Shown here piece by piece: positions 42,707 to 51,618 of a stretch of DNA of 64,000 nt. Below the pieces are notes generated by a model. That model was not told where the DNA came from. It saw nothing but the letters and a program-made list of their open reading frames with translations, and made no database searches. The DNA comes from a virus, in IMG/VR virus record IMGVR_UViG_3300033145_002224, positions 37,438 through 101,437 of that record; one strand, given 5' to 3'. Made by a program: the position numbers and the translations under genes. The number at the start of each line of letters is the position of its first letter. Position 1 is the stretch's first letter.

Positions 42707-44161
42707 TTAATAAGCAAAACCTACCGGTAAATACTTTTCGTAATTTAATTGATCAAGTGGTTTATCATGAAGGATTTTAAATCCCTGGAATGCTATTCCG
42801 CCAGCAATGATACAATCATCATGATAGCCCTCCATTGAAACTGGATTACCATTGTCGTCATAAACGAACACAGACATTTCATCAATTAATTCTTTACTAT
42901 GAATAGTTAAAGTTTTATCTCTCATAGCTTGTGCAAAATCATCAATCAATAATGGTTTTGTTACTTTTGTTGTTTTCCATCCAATCTTATCTGAAGATTT
43001 TTGAGAAATTGTTTCAAACTTCTCTTGTCTAAAATACATCGTTGGATAAATATGTTGTCTCAAACAAGTAACAGTAGTTAAACCATGATTATTTATTTCT
43101 ACTACCATTAATGCATCGTTAAACCAACGACCCCACTTATTTAATTTATTAGCAAATATATCTGGTGGGAGTAAACCACGATACATTGCTACTTCTTCAC
43201 CTGTTTTTCTATCCCAAATAATAGCAACTGAATAGTCTCCACCTTCAACACCCTCAGCTACGTCAACACCTACAACATATAATCCATCTTTCTGAGGTGG
43301 TTTGTACACACGTATACCATCTATATCTTGAACAATAAAGTCATCTTCGCCAACTTTTACTTTATCACCTAATTTTAAAATATTCTCACGCTGCTTTTTT
43401 AAAACATTAACATCAAATACGGGACGACCTGATGCTAAGAACTCTAAACCATATTCTTGAGCAAACCTAAGTGGGTTATTCATCCTATTCCTGATTTTGT
43501 CGATTTCCTCTTCTGTATATCCCCACCACCAGCCATACTCTTTCTTAGTGTATCCATTATCCTTTGCCATCCATGTCCTATGGTAAACATCACCAACACC
43601 ATTGGGTGTAGACTCAATTACAATCCTTCCATCAATCGGTACAGAGGCCTCAAGGGCTGTCATCTTATCTAATTGCTTATCCCAAAATGCTAACTCTGTA
43701 CAAAGTACATTATTTAAAGTATATCCACGCCCGACATTCTCAGTAGATGGCAATACTATAATTTTTGAATTGATCTTCGGGAAACTGATTTCATATTTTG
43801 AATTATAATGGAGCGTTGGTCGTATCTCTTCCGGTGTAGTATTATAAAAAGTTTTAACCTTATCAAGGAGCTCTGCTGTAAGATCAGAGTTATATCCAAT
43901 CAACGCTGTATTGGTTCCTGGATTCGTAATTGTATTATGATAAAAATAACCAGTCACAGCCGTAGAGAACCCGATCTGCCGACTTTTCAAAATGATTACC
44001 CTATTAGATGTATTTATAGCATTAAACAAATCCTTCTGCGCTTCATTTAAAATAAATGGTATCAGTCCCGGTTTCTTTCCTTTAATCCTACAAAAATTTT
44101 CCAGGTACATCTTCGGATCTTTCATAATCCTAAGAAGCTTTTCCTTACTCATGTTATTCAT
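42707..44161 (-). CDS. terminase large subunit
   Basis: 484 residues. The ATPase domain has a Walker A-like loop LKSRQIGFST (58-67) and a Walker B region NVLCTELAFW with E156; VIESTPNG (181-188) is the coupling motif. The nuclease domain has D300 in VGVDVAEG, E355 in VVEINNHG and D448/D449 in YHDDC. It drives packaging of DNA through the portal. It overlaps the small-subunit gene by 8 bp, implying coupled synthesis. Confidence 0.95.
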   Translation of the reverse strand: MNNMSKEKLLRIMKDPKMYLENFCRIKGKKPGLIPFILNEAQKDLFNAINTSNRVIILKSRQIGFSTAVTGYFYHNTITNPGTNTALIGYNSDLTAELLDKVKTFYNTTPEEIRPTLHYNSKYEISFPKINSKIIVLPSTENVGRGYTLNNVLCTELAFWDKQLDKMTALEASVPIDGRIVIESTPNGVGDVYHRTWMAKDNGYTKKEYGWWWGYTEEEIDKIRNRMNNPLRFAQEYGLEFLASGRPVFDVNVLKKQRENILKLGDKVKVGEDDFIVQDIDGIRVYKPPQKDGLYVVGVDVAEGVEGGDYSVAIIWDRKTGEEVAMYRGLLPPDIFANKLNKWGRWFNDALMVVEINNHGLTTVTCLRQHIYPTMYFRQEKFETISQKSSDKIGWKTTKVTKPLLIDDFAQAMRDKTLTIHSKELIDEMSVFVYDDNGNPVSMEGYHDDCIIAGGIAFQGFKILHDKPLDQLNYEKYLPVGFAY

Positions 44162-44705
44162 ATAAGCTCCTTCCTATCTCTTCTTCTTCTATCCGTTTTT
44201 CCTTTTCTTTCTCTGGGGTTTTCGGAACCTTAACTTTATATTCTTCAATTTCTCCCTCAATAACCTGATCTCTTTTACCATCACTCTTTTCATTGGATAA
44301 TTTCAATAAAAGTTCCTCCCAACCCTTTCCAACCTCAGCAGATTCCTCATAACTATCAAGCCCAAGCGCCTTTAACAATGTCTGATAACCCCTTAATCTA
44401 TCACCATCCTTGGGTGCTGTATCACATATACCCTTTATACCACCAACTATATAATCTAAACTAACATCACTTCTAGCCAATGCTTCATGAAACTCTTTTC
44501 TGATTGATAATTTATCAAGGGTACGATAAACCTCTGTAACCGTTTTTAAACCAACCATATCCCGAAGCTTTGTAGGATCACTTGTAACCTGCATCGCCTT
44601 CAACAATAAATTCTGTTGGAAAACATTATTACGATAATAACTTCTATCACCATTAATAAAGACAACTGGTTTAAGTTTTTTCTTTTTTGGTTCCTCTTCC
44701 TTCAT
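44154..44705 (-). CDS. terminase small subunit-like protein
   Basis: 183 residues. A helix-turn-helix-like stretch at ~50-80 (KLRDMVGLKTVTEVYRTLDK) is followed by VSLDYIVGGIKGICDTAPKD and a core YQTLLKALGLD, the arrangement of small terminases. The C-terminal 50 residues are highly charged, as is common for the region that contacts TerL. Gene order directly upstream of TerL, with 8-bp overlap, supports the call. Confidence 0.75.
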   Translation of the reverse strand: MKEEEPKKKKLKPVVFINGDRSYYRNNVFQQNLLLKAMQVTSDPTKLRDMVGLKTVTEVYRTLDKLSIRKEFHEALARSDVSLDYIVGGIKGICDTAPKDGDRLRGYQTLLKALGLDSYEESAEVGKGWEELLLKLSNEKSDGKRDQVIEGEIEEYKVKVPKTPEKEKEKRIEEEEIGRSLYE

Positions 44706-45324
44706 TTTTTTTACGAACTTTCACGTATGGTATGAAAGAATAACTTAATATAAAATCATAAACCGTTCCGTGTTCTTCATTATAACAATTTACATAATTA
44801 ATCATATAATCCAAAAACTCAGTATACTTCATTTTCTTATCATCCGCATATTGAAGTAATTCTAGCCGCTCCGGCATTTGATAAACAACCACCAAATATT
44901 CTAACGCAACTGTTTTATATGGATATTTATAATCATCTTTAAATGGATCACCATCATCAAAACCTGGAAAAAAATCATCTAAATATGTAATTATTTTACT
45001 GAGAAAATCATTCCTAGTAATTAGTTTAGTATCTATACCAACATAGTGTCTAAAGAATTTAGCAAATCCACCATCTACCTGAATACCATTGCGTCCTAAT
45101 TGGAGACGTCTCTTACCATCAAAACAAAATCTTCTATACAACCAAACCATCTTTACTAAATAACTAAATGTCATGTCATAAAAACTATGTGTCGTTTCTC
45201 TAGCCTGAGTAATATACTCATCTAGATTAGAACCATCTGAAACACTTATTTTATCTATTCTACAATGCTTAAAGGATGGACCAGATGTAAACACGTCTTC
45301 ATATTGCTTTGAATAATTTTTCAT
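44671..45324 (-). CDS. hypothetical protein upstream of terminase
   Basis: 217 residues, mostly alpha-helical and rich in aromatic residues (MTFSYLVKMVWLYRRFCFDG; FLDYMINYVNCYNEEHG). No motif is recognised. It overlaps TerS by 35 bp at its 3' end and lies 3 bp from the downstream-reading neighbour, so it is part of the terminase operon. Function unknown. Confidence 0.65.
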   Translation of the reverse strand: MKNYSKQYEDVFTSGPSFKHCRIDKISVSDGSNLDEYITQARETTHSFYDMTFSYLVKMVWLYRRFCFDGKRRLQLGRNGIQVDGGFAKFFRHYVGIDTKLITRNDFLSKIITYLDDFFPGFDDGDPFKDDYKYPYKTVALEYLVVVYQMPERLELLQYADDKKMKYTEFLDYMINYVNCYNEEHGTVYDFILSYSFIPYVKVRKKNEGRGTKKEKT

Positions 45325-45327
45325 TTT

Positions 45328-45738
45328 TTATTGTCTTAATATATCTTGACCAAGGTTTTTATATTTATCCATCAAGCCAGCATTCTCTTCTCCCATTTGA
45401 GGTGGCTGTCCTGGTTGTCCTGGTTGAAGTGGCTGTCCCGATTGTCCTGACACCATCTGATCTGGTGTCTCCTGCGTAAGCCCATTAAAAGCAAATTCAA
45501 ACAATTCGTGTAAATCAGGATCTTGTAATCTCAACTTTTCTAAGAAACCACGGATAGATGCCAAATCTTCCATATTTACACCCATCTCTTTCATAATAGA
45601 AAACATTTGCTGCATCATCTTGGATTTGGCCTCAGCCAATGTATTGGCATTAATCAATTCTTTCGAATTTAAATCACGTTGTTTGCTTTCTACCCTTTCA
45701 AATTCCTGGTCTAATTTTTTTCTATAATCTTGTTCCAT
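45328..45738 (-). CDS. coiled-coil hypothetical protein
   Basis: 136 residues. The first ~60 are a coiled coil (DQEFERVESKQRDLNSKEL), followed by a small helical region and a Gly/Gln/Pro tail (GQPLQPGQPGQPPQMG). Starts 4 bp after the 1272-aa gene. Might be an assembly factor; unproven. Confidence 0.6.
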   Translation of the reverse strand: MEQDYRKKLDQEFERVESKQRDLNSKELINANTLAEAKSKMMQQMFSIMKEMGVNMEDLASIRGFLEKLRLQDPDLHELFEFAFNGLTQETPDQMVSGQSGQPLQPGQPGQPPQMGEENAGLMDKYKNLGQDILRQ

Positions 45739-45742
45739 ATAA

Positions 45743-48700
45743 TTATTTTTTTAGTTTTTTCTTAAGTTCTTTAGACGTATATTCTATATTTAAAGGATAC
45801 ATTGGCACACCCATCATTGACATTAGGGTACGCATAGTTCTCTGTGTCGCTGGCTCATAACCGGTCGCGCCTATAGGTGTCTTCCCCTCTTTAGCCATAC
45901 CAACTTGACGCCAACGGAAACTTGGAACATATTTAAGTGCTGCTTCTGGTGTCGCCAATCCAGCCACACCAGCGCTTGGCGGTATAACAGCCTCGGCCAT
46001 AGTCCGTCCAGCATATCCCATTTTTTCTAAACCGCTTGCATCATTCGGCCAAAGTTGCTGATCAAACATTCCACGAGGGTTTGATTCACGCAATATAGCT
46101 GGTTGGATAAAATAATCAAACATTACCTGTCCTTCTGGAGTTTTAAAAAATGGTAGTTTATCCATAGCAGCGGCTACACCACTAGACAATGTATTCTCAT
46201 ATCTCCGTTCACTTGGTTGGAACATATTCATTGTATAATATGGAACCATATTAGCCACATTGGCGTAAACTGGATGATCCTCAAAAAATGGCAACTTAAT
46301 CATTCCGTTACGGTTATACCACTCATGATATGGTGATTCTAAGGCATACTTCTCTAGGGGTGATTTTCGACCAGAAAATTCACTCATTAAAAACGTCATC
46401 TTATTAAACGCTGCTGGATTATTTATGACAGTCTTGCCAGTTTTAACTGCCATACCATACATAAAACTATTACCAGTTAAATCTATATATTTTTTGTCAA
46501 CCCTCGCTACCCACGTAGAGTTATCAGATACCTGTGGGCACCAAACCTTATTTTTATATTTTATTTTTGTAATTTTACTCCTTTTAATTTGTCTATAACA
46601 CCTTATATTAACATTAACCGTACAACATTTATTATCTCTTTTTAAAATTGTTACAGAATATCCAAGCATCAAACAAAGAACTTGAAACGTATCTAATGTT
46701 TCATTATAATTTTGTATAAACACTATGCGACCATCTTTATTTATACTACCATCAGCTAGAATTAATATATCAAACAACAACCTTAGTTGTTCTCTTGTAA
46801 GTTTATTCAAAAAATCTATTGTTAATTTTTTATCAGGTGCAAATTTCCTCATTATTTCACGATACTTTGTACCAAAATAGAATTGATAACAATCATAATT
46901 AGCCATCTTAACATTTTCCTTTTTTTGAATTTGTACACTGTTTGTTACACATAATCTTTTACGTAATTTTTTTATTCTATCAACACCGCCTGGCCTAGCT
47001 TGAGTTAAAACAAAAGAAGAAAAATCGCCATCTTTTCTTTTACTAACATAACTACCCTCTGTCACAAACCATCCTACTAACTCTACAATATCATCAGAAA
47101 TTATTTTTTTATTAATACCATCATAACCATGTTCAGCCCCAGTCACAATAGACCACCTCTCTCCAAGTCTTTCAATTCCATCCGTCTTTATTTTTTTGAC
47201 TATCCACTTACCATATCCACGTTTCCTTTTCCCATTTTTAATCCCCAATTCTATATTTTCTTTTTTGGCAACAATGCAATCATGATTTGGTGTAGCTGAA
47301 ATATTTATAGAACGACCATTAATATTATATAATTCACCATCATAATCATACTCAAAAACATTTTCAAGTATTTTCCACTCCATAGTTTTCTTTTCCATAT
47401 TATAACTCGCCACGTCCTCACCAATATTTAATTCTGTATAATGTTTCCATCCACGTTTAGTTAATATTTCCGTATCTACAGTACGACAAGCAAATGGAGC
47501 ACCAAACACTGGCATTGAACGTAATACTTTTACAGCAGCTGGCATTGCTCCATAATTCATGTAAATTTCATTAACAACTTCAGTAGCTTTATCTGGTGAT
47601 AATTTCCAAAGATGTTCTTTCGGTACATATGTTATTTCATCTGGAGCAATCCTTATTGCACGACTTAGTGTCAAAAGTTCTCTTTCTGTCATCCCAACAT
47701 TTGTAAGTTGGACAGCTGTACCGAGTTTATAAGCAGCATCAATCCTCTGGTATTTATTCATTGGTTGTGTTAAGTACCAATGTAAAAATCTAGCACCAGT
47801 ACTTTTATCACCAGCCTTTTCTATTTTTCTAAGCCACTCTGGAAAATAACCACCAAAAGATGATTGTTCATAAATTTCATCACCAATAAACGTACTGGGT
47901 AATTTATTAACATCATTAGATAAATTTAAACTAACTATATCTGATTTCACATCGGTCTTTTTTCCTATATCTTCAACTGTCTCACCAACAACCTTAGCGT
48001 CTGCACCCTCACCAGCCTTATGTATTGTTTTTTTCTTTGGTCTACCAAATAATTCAATACTTCTAAGTTCACCCCTAGTTGTACCATAGGTTTTTGGAAA
48101 CGTAGATGGAGCACTATCAATATAGTGGACCCACTCATCATTCTTTAAAATCTTTTCTAAAAACTTCTCATCAACTTTTCCATTTAAAATATTCCAAGCA
48201 CCTTTAACATTTCCAAAATAACCAGGTCTAGTTATATTAAGACCAGCCATTAATCCCATTGTAAGGTTACCAACCGTAGCATTTGTATAGGCAGAAATAT
48301 TACCACCAATTTTTGCTATTTTAAATAACTTAATAAAACGATCATATTCTTTAAGTGTATTATAACCAACCTTTTTATCACCAACTTTTATATTTTTAAA
48401 TGATTCGACTACTTTATCATACCAATCTGTACCAGTCTTTCCAATCATTTTATCCATTTCTTCACGAAGTACTACCATAACATCCTTCACTAATTTATCG
48501 GTGGTAGCCTCACCAGCCATCGCACCAGTTACATCACTGGCTGTAAATTTATCAGCAATTTTAGAATTACGTGTTGCTATATCAGCACCCTCATCTATAG
48601 ATGATAATAATGTATTTCTAACTCGTGTAGCAACATCATCAACCTTCCCGGTCGTCGCACCAATCATTCTAATAGCTCCTTTTATTTTTTCAATGTCAAC

Positions 48701-49561
48701 TGGATCAGTCCCCTTTAATACCTCAAAGGCATCATCTAGTCTAGCGGCCTGCATCCAATCTTGATTACTATATTTAAAACCAGTAATTAAAGCATTACCC
48801 CACTCACTCTTTTTTAAAAATTCCTCTGTCTGTTCTCCCCATTTTATTTTTTCAGCTCTTTTACCAAGAATATTATCCACACTCCTACCAACTAATGTGT
48901 CATATTGTCTAGCTGCCACAGCTGCTTTTTCTGTTAATTTAGCTGTATCTACGCCCGGTATAACTCTTCCAACACTAGCAGCTTTTTTAAGAGCACTAGA
49001 GCTAACCCCCTTAGCAGCACCTGTTAATCCCTTTTGAGATAAACCATACGCTACCCTAGGAATAGTAGCACTAGCGCCAAGTGTAGCCCAGGCAATTGGA
49101 TCAAATGCAATATCTAAAGCAAGTCCAAGTGGCATTGAAGCCACTGTGGGCATATTATAACTACGTAAGATATCTCCGAAGACACCCCTTTCTTTAATGT
49201 TTGCCCAAATATTAGACAAACCACTTTCAGTACCTTTACCAAGCATAGCCTCAACACCACCAACGATACCATAAAGCGGCGCAGATAAACCATGTATACC
49301 TCGCATTAACACATTTTCTTTATTTTCACCAACACCAGGCTCCTTTGGATCACGCTCGGGATACCACCTTGCCTTCTGATAGTCACTAGAGGCCTTATCA
49401 CGTTGTAATTTTATCTCCTTTAAATCTAATTGAGTTTGAAGATCACTCATTGACGGCTTAACGTTCGGTGTGTAGGCTGTTTTTGAAGTTTTTAGTTGAC
49501 TTTCAAGCGTTTTTTGTATTTCTGAGTACTTATCGAGTTCAATTTTGTTGTTTCTTGCCAT
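45743..49561 (-). CDS. large virion-type protein interrupted by an intein
   Basis: 1272 residues as encoded; 932 after removal of a 340-residue intein (692-1031). The N-terminal extein has helices that look membrane-active (IHGLSAPLYGIVGGVEAML; LGLALDIAFDPIAWATLGAS) and long amphipathic helices. The splice junction joins MPVFGAPFA to SFMYGMAVKTGKTV. No enzymatic motif is seen in the exteins. Position at the start of the head operon, below promoter copy 4, and the composition suggest a large internal or ejection protein. Unknown function otherwise. Confidence 0.75.
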   Translation of the reverse strand: MARNNKIELDKYSEIQKTLESQLKTSKTAYTPNVKPSMSDLQTQLDLKEIKLQRDKASSDYQKARWYPERDPKEPGVGENKENVLMRGIHGLSAPLYGIVGGVEAMLGKGTESGLSNIWANIKERGVFGDILRSYNMPTVASMPLGLALDIAFDPIAWATLGASATIPRVAYGLSQKGLTGAAKGVSSSALKKAASVGRVIPGVDTAKLTEKAAVAARQYDTLVGRSVDNILGKRAEKIKWGEQTEEFLKKSEWGNALITGFKYSNQDWMQAARLDDAFEVLKGTDPVDIEKIKGAIRMIGATTGKVDDVATRVRNTLLSSIDEGADIATRNSKIADKFTASDVTGAMAGEATTDKLVKDVMVVLREEMDKMIGKTGTDWYDKVVESFKNIKVGDKKVGYNTLKEYDRFIKLFKIAKIGGNISAYTNATVGNLTMGLMAGLNITRPGYFGNVKGAWNILNGKVDEKFLEKILKNDEWVHYIDSAPSTFPKTYGTTRGELRSIELFGRPKKKTIHKAGEGADAKVVGETVEDIGKKTDVKSDIVSLNLSNDVNKLPSTFIGDEIYEQSSFGGYFPEWLRKIEKAGDKSTGARFLHWYLTQPMNKYQRIDAAYKLGTAVQLTNVGMTERELLTLSRAIRIAPDEITYVPKEHLWKLSPDKATEVVNEIYMNYGAMPAAVKVLRSMPVFGAPFACRTVDTEILTKRGWKHYTELNIGEDVASYNMEKKTMEWKILENVFEYDYDGELYNINGRSINISATPNHDCIVAKKENIELGIKNGKRKRGYGKWIVKKIKTDGIERLGERWSIVTGAEHGYDGINKKIISDDIVELVGWFVTEGSYVSKRKDGDFSSFVLTQARPGGVDRIKKLRKRLCVTNSVQIQKKENVKMANYDCYQFYFGTKYREIMRKFAPDKKLTIDFLNKLTREQLRLLFDILILADGSINKDGRIVFIQNYNETLDTFQVLCLMLGYSVTILKRDNKCCTVNVNIRCYRQIKRSKITKIKYKNKVWCPQVSDNSTWVARVDKKYIDLTGNSFMYGMAVKTGKTVINNPAAFNKMTFLMSEFSGRKSPLEKYALESPYHEWYNRNGMIKLPFFEDHPVYANVANMVPYYTMNMFQPSERRYENTLSSGVAAAMDKLPFFKTPEGQVMFDYFIQPAILRESNPRGMFDQQLWPNDASGLEKMGYAGRTMAEAVIPPSAGVAGLATPEAALKYVPSFRWRQVGMAKEGKTPIGATGYEPATQRTMRTLMSMMGVPMYPLNIEYTSKELKKKLKK
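46469..47488 (-). other. intein with LAGLIDADG endonuclease domain
   Basis: 340 residues. It begins with Cys (CRTVDTEILTKRGWKHYTEL) and has block B ATPNHDCIV. The C-terminal blocks are VWCPQVSDNSTWVAR and YIDLTGN, followed by extein Ser. The end is Gly-Asn instead of the more usual His-Asn, as in a class of phage inteins. Between them, DIVELVGWFVTEGSYVS and LLFDILILADGSINKDG are LAGLIDADG-type helices. It would splice itself out and home into intein-free alleles. Confidence 0.9.
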
Positions 49562-49622
49562 ATTTTGTGAAAAAAATGCAAAAATATAACAATTTCTGCA
49601 TGAAACATTAATTTATATCTAT

Positions 49623-49641
49623 ATTTTAGCAAAAGTACCCC
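49623..49641 (-). promoter_or_regulatory. conserved phage promoter element, copy 4
   Basis: Minus strand GGGGTACTTTTGCTAAAAT. The -10 is TAAAAT rather than TATAAT, but the box and TGN spacing are the same. It lies ~60 bp upstream of the 1272-aa gene. Confidence 0.7.
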
Positions 49642-49651
49642 ACGTTTTAAT

Positions 49652-49686
49652 AAAAAAAAGCAAACCCCAATTTCTGGAATCCGCTT
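49652..49686 (-). terminator. terminator between promoter copies 5 and 4
   Basis: Minus strand AAGCGGATTCC pairs with GGGGTTTGCTT (11 bp, four G-U) around a 7-base loop, followed by eight T. It would end transcripts from promoter copy 5 after ~80 bases, before copy 4 restarts. Confidence 0.7.
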
Positions 49687-49741
49687 TTTAGGTCAGGCGA
49701 AATCAGAACCATAGCCAATGACGACTATAAGCTCTATTAAT

Positions 49742-49759
49742 ATTATATCAAAAGTACCC
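49742..49759 (-). promoter_or_regulatory. conserved phage promoter element, copy 5
   Basis: Minus strand GGGTACTTTTGATATAAT, identical to copy 3 over 18 bases. The next 80 bases lead only to a terminator, so it would make a short non-coding RNA unless there is readthrough into the 1272-aa gene. Confidence 0.7.
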
Positions 49760-50345
49760 GTATAAAGCAAAGAGCCCCATCCAGTACTAAGACGTGAATG
49801 GGGCCCCTGTTGTTGATCCCTCATGCTTATCGGGGGTCTAACATATATGCAATGCTGACTCCCGCCCCTCAACAAGTATTAATTGGATTTCACCGAATTA
49901 AATCCCGACTTGCAAAATTAACTATAACATAATTAGACATGTTGAGGGGTACGTTCCACCTATTGGTTGTGAACGCTGTATGAGCCCAATATGTTATAAT
50001 CTACAATCTCTCGCCGAGGGGCGGGAGCACTATTATAATAATATAAACATGATTCACACTATGGAAAGAGACTATCACATGCCGCCTTTCAAGTTCCACT
50101 ACCCGACACTTCTGTCGAAATAGCTTTAACAAGTCCAGCAAGCACCCAATATCAACTTTCAACATACATCCCACCGCACTAGTCCCCATTCAAGGGTTCA
50201 TTAAGTTACGTTTGGAGATTTAACGGGATGCGAACCTCACCGACTGCCTCACAGAATTAGCCTGGCCTTACCCTTACCGGGTTCGAGGTGAGTACCTTAT
50301 CCGTGCGTTGCGAATTGTTCAGCCACATAATGCAAATCAGGTTTA
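49760..50345. other. GC-rich structured non-coding region
   Basis: About 590 bp with no convincing gene. It contains GCCCCATCC/GAATGGGGC (49774-49804), and CTCCCGCCCCTC (49859-49870) with its exact 12-bp complement at 50016-50027. CCCCTCAAC (49865-49873) can instead pair with GTTGAGGGG (49941-49949), so two pairings compete. CGTTC/GAACG (49952-49975) forms a further hairpin. At 50231-50292, CGAACC/GGTTCG and CTCACC/GGTGAG overlap and also compete. Base composition is higher in G+C than both flanks. Candidate structured RNA, packaging site or origin; no match to tRNA or tmRNA was found by eye. Confidence 0.6.
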
Positions 50346-50365
50346 TATTATTATTTTATAATGTA

Positions 50366-50599
50366 CTATACTATTTTAGGCCAACTCCATGTGCCTGGCG
50401 CATTATCCCCTTCTAAAACATTTTTAGCGAAGAATATACCACCTGTATTACTCATTACGAATAAATCACACTTAATTGGATCATCTCCATTATCATATAC
50501 TTCTTGCACTATTGCTGGTGATTCAATTGGATCGTATTCTCCATCCGCACTACCGCGGTGCTTATAGATTACAACCCTACCCATTGATGGTTTTTTCAT
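50366..50599 (-). CDS. 77-aa hypothetical phage protein
   Basis: 77 residues starting MKKPSMGRVVIYKHRG, with SPAIVQEVY and the C-terminal GDNAPGTWSWPKIV. The compact beta pattern and the GTW-WP end recall short proteins found across tailed phages, but no function is known. A second start at Met6 is possible. Confidence 0.65.
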   Translation of the reverse strand: MKKPSMGRVVIYKHRGSADGEYDPIESPAIVQEVYDNGDDPIKCDLFVMSNTGGIFFAKNVLEGDNAPGTWSWPKIV

Positions 50600-50641
50600 T
50601 TCTTTTTAATTATTTTTTTAATTTTAATATCGAAATAGACA

Positions 50642-51214
50642 TTAGCGTATATAGGCAAATTCCTTAAAGTATTTTTTTTCTCCCTCACATCTTGCTTTTA
50701 TCGCCCCCTTCCTTGTTTTATGGGTACCTAAACTTATTTGTTTAGAATTAACCATTATATAAGCCCTCCAATTATTATTTATTTTATTAAAACAATATCC
50801 GTCGCTCGGTTTATTCATTATATTTTGTTGGTGTGTACAATACCTTAAATTCTGTTTACGGTTATCAAGCGGGTTATAGTTTTTATGGTCTATAATAAAA
50901 TTTTCTTTTTTGCCCAAAATGAATATATGTAAATAAATTTTATTTGAGGCTACATGACCAGTATTTTTAATCGTCCATTTATGTTTTTTAACTTTTTCTA
51001 CATTGTCTAAATCAATCTTGGCCCTAGCAACTTCTTCACATTTTCTATTATATAGAATAATCTCAGCATAATCACTATATTTTATTATTTCATTTTTATC
51101 ATATATGGTTCTTTTTAGTAGTTTTCCATGTCTTTGTATTTGGTGTCCATGTTTACTACAGTAACCATGTGAATTATGTTTTCTCTTACAATTTTTTACT
51201 TTACAAATTTTCAT
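50642..51214 (-). CDS. HNH-AP2 homing endonuclease
   Basis: 190 residues. A Cys-rich N-terminus (KVKNCKRKHNSHGYCSKHG) precedes the HNH core: IIDHKNYNPLDNRKQNLRYC (~108-127) with HQQNIMNKP. An AP2-like DNA-binding domain ends the protein (NNWRAYIMVNSKQISLGTHK, KGAIKARCEGEKKYF). Typical free-standing mobile endonuclease of phages. The 4-bp overlap with the downstream-coded gene suggests it inserted without disrupting expression. Confidence 0.85.
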   Translation of the reverse strand: MKICKVKNCKRKHNSHGYCSKHGHQIQRHGKLLKRTIYDKNEIIKYSDYAEIILYNRKCEEVARAKIDLDNVEKVKKHKWTIKNTGHVASNKIYLHIFILGKKENFIIDHKNYNPLDNRKQNLRYCTHQQNIMNKPSDGYCFNKINNNWRAYIMVNSKQISLGTHKTRKGAIKARCEGEKKYFKEFAYIR

Positions 51215-51447
51215 AAATCTTTATCACGACAAATACTAAAATAGGCTTCTGCAAAAGGGCAACTATCACCACAATATGAATGCTTACGAATTATCTTAAC
51301 TACTAATTGTCTAAAGTCTACAATATCGTTTTTATTCCCGTGCGTACACCGAAACGCCATAACTTCTTTCATTAATTCTTGACAAAGATTTTTATGCTTA
51401 CTTTTTTTATAGGGCCAAATATCAGCCGCATACTTCTTTTTTCTCAT
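51211..51447 (-). CDS. 78-aa Cys-containing hypothetical protein
   Basis: From ATG at 51447 (MRKKKYAADIWPYKK), preferred over an upstream TTG. Cysteines in CQEL, FRCTHG, SYCGDSCPF and FSICRD suggest a small metal site. It overlaps the zinc-ribbon gene by 26 bp and the HNH gene by 4 bp. No known family. Confidence 0.55.
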   Translation of the reverse strand: MRKKKYAADIWPYKKSKHKNLCQELMKEVMAFRCTHGNKNDIVDFRQLVVKIIRKHSYCGDSCPFAEAYFSICRDKDL

Positions 51448-51613
51448 TATATTGTTTAACAAATTGTTCTATCTCTAGTTTACCGCCACAACGAAAACAT
51501 TTAATTTCAGAATCAGGATACTCAGACCAGTTCTCACTACTTTTACCTTTGTCATGTTTAACATTCTTACTACACTTAGGACAAATCAATTTTAATTTAA
51601 AATCTTTACCCAT
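51422..51613 (-). CDS. zinc-ribbon small protein
   Basis: 63 residues. CPKC at ~11-14 and CFRCGG at ~39-44 form a two-knuckle zinc ribbon. The rest is charged. Starts at ATG 51613, 5 bp after the next gene. Probably binds nucleic acid or protein; target unknown. Confidence 0.65.
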   Translation of the reverse strand: MGKDFKLKLICPKCSKNVKHDKGKSSENWSEYPDSEIKCFRCGGKLEIEQFVKQYNEKKEVCG

Positions 51614-51618
51614 ATAAT

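Noticed and set aside
49693-50189. Two minus-strand frames of ~60 residues (49693-49875 and 50001-50189)
   Set aside because: They lie in the GC-rich structured region, lack ribosome-binding sites and have no protein-like pattern.
50180-50340. Possible tRNA or tmRNA (GGTTCG motifs)
   Set aside because: The GGTTCG elements lie in stems that do not give a 5-bp T arm with a matching acceptor. No tag-peptide frame was found.
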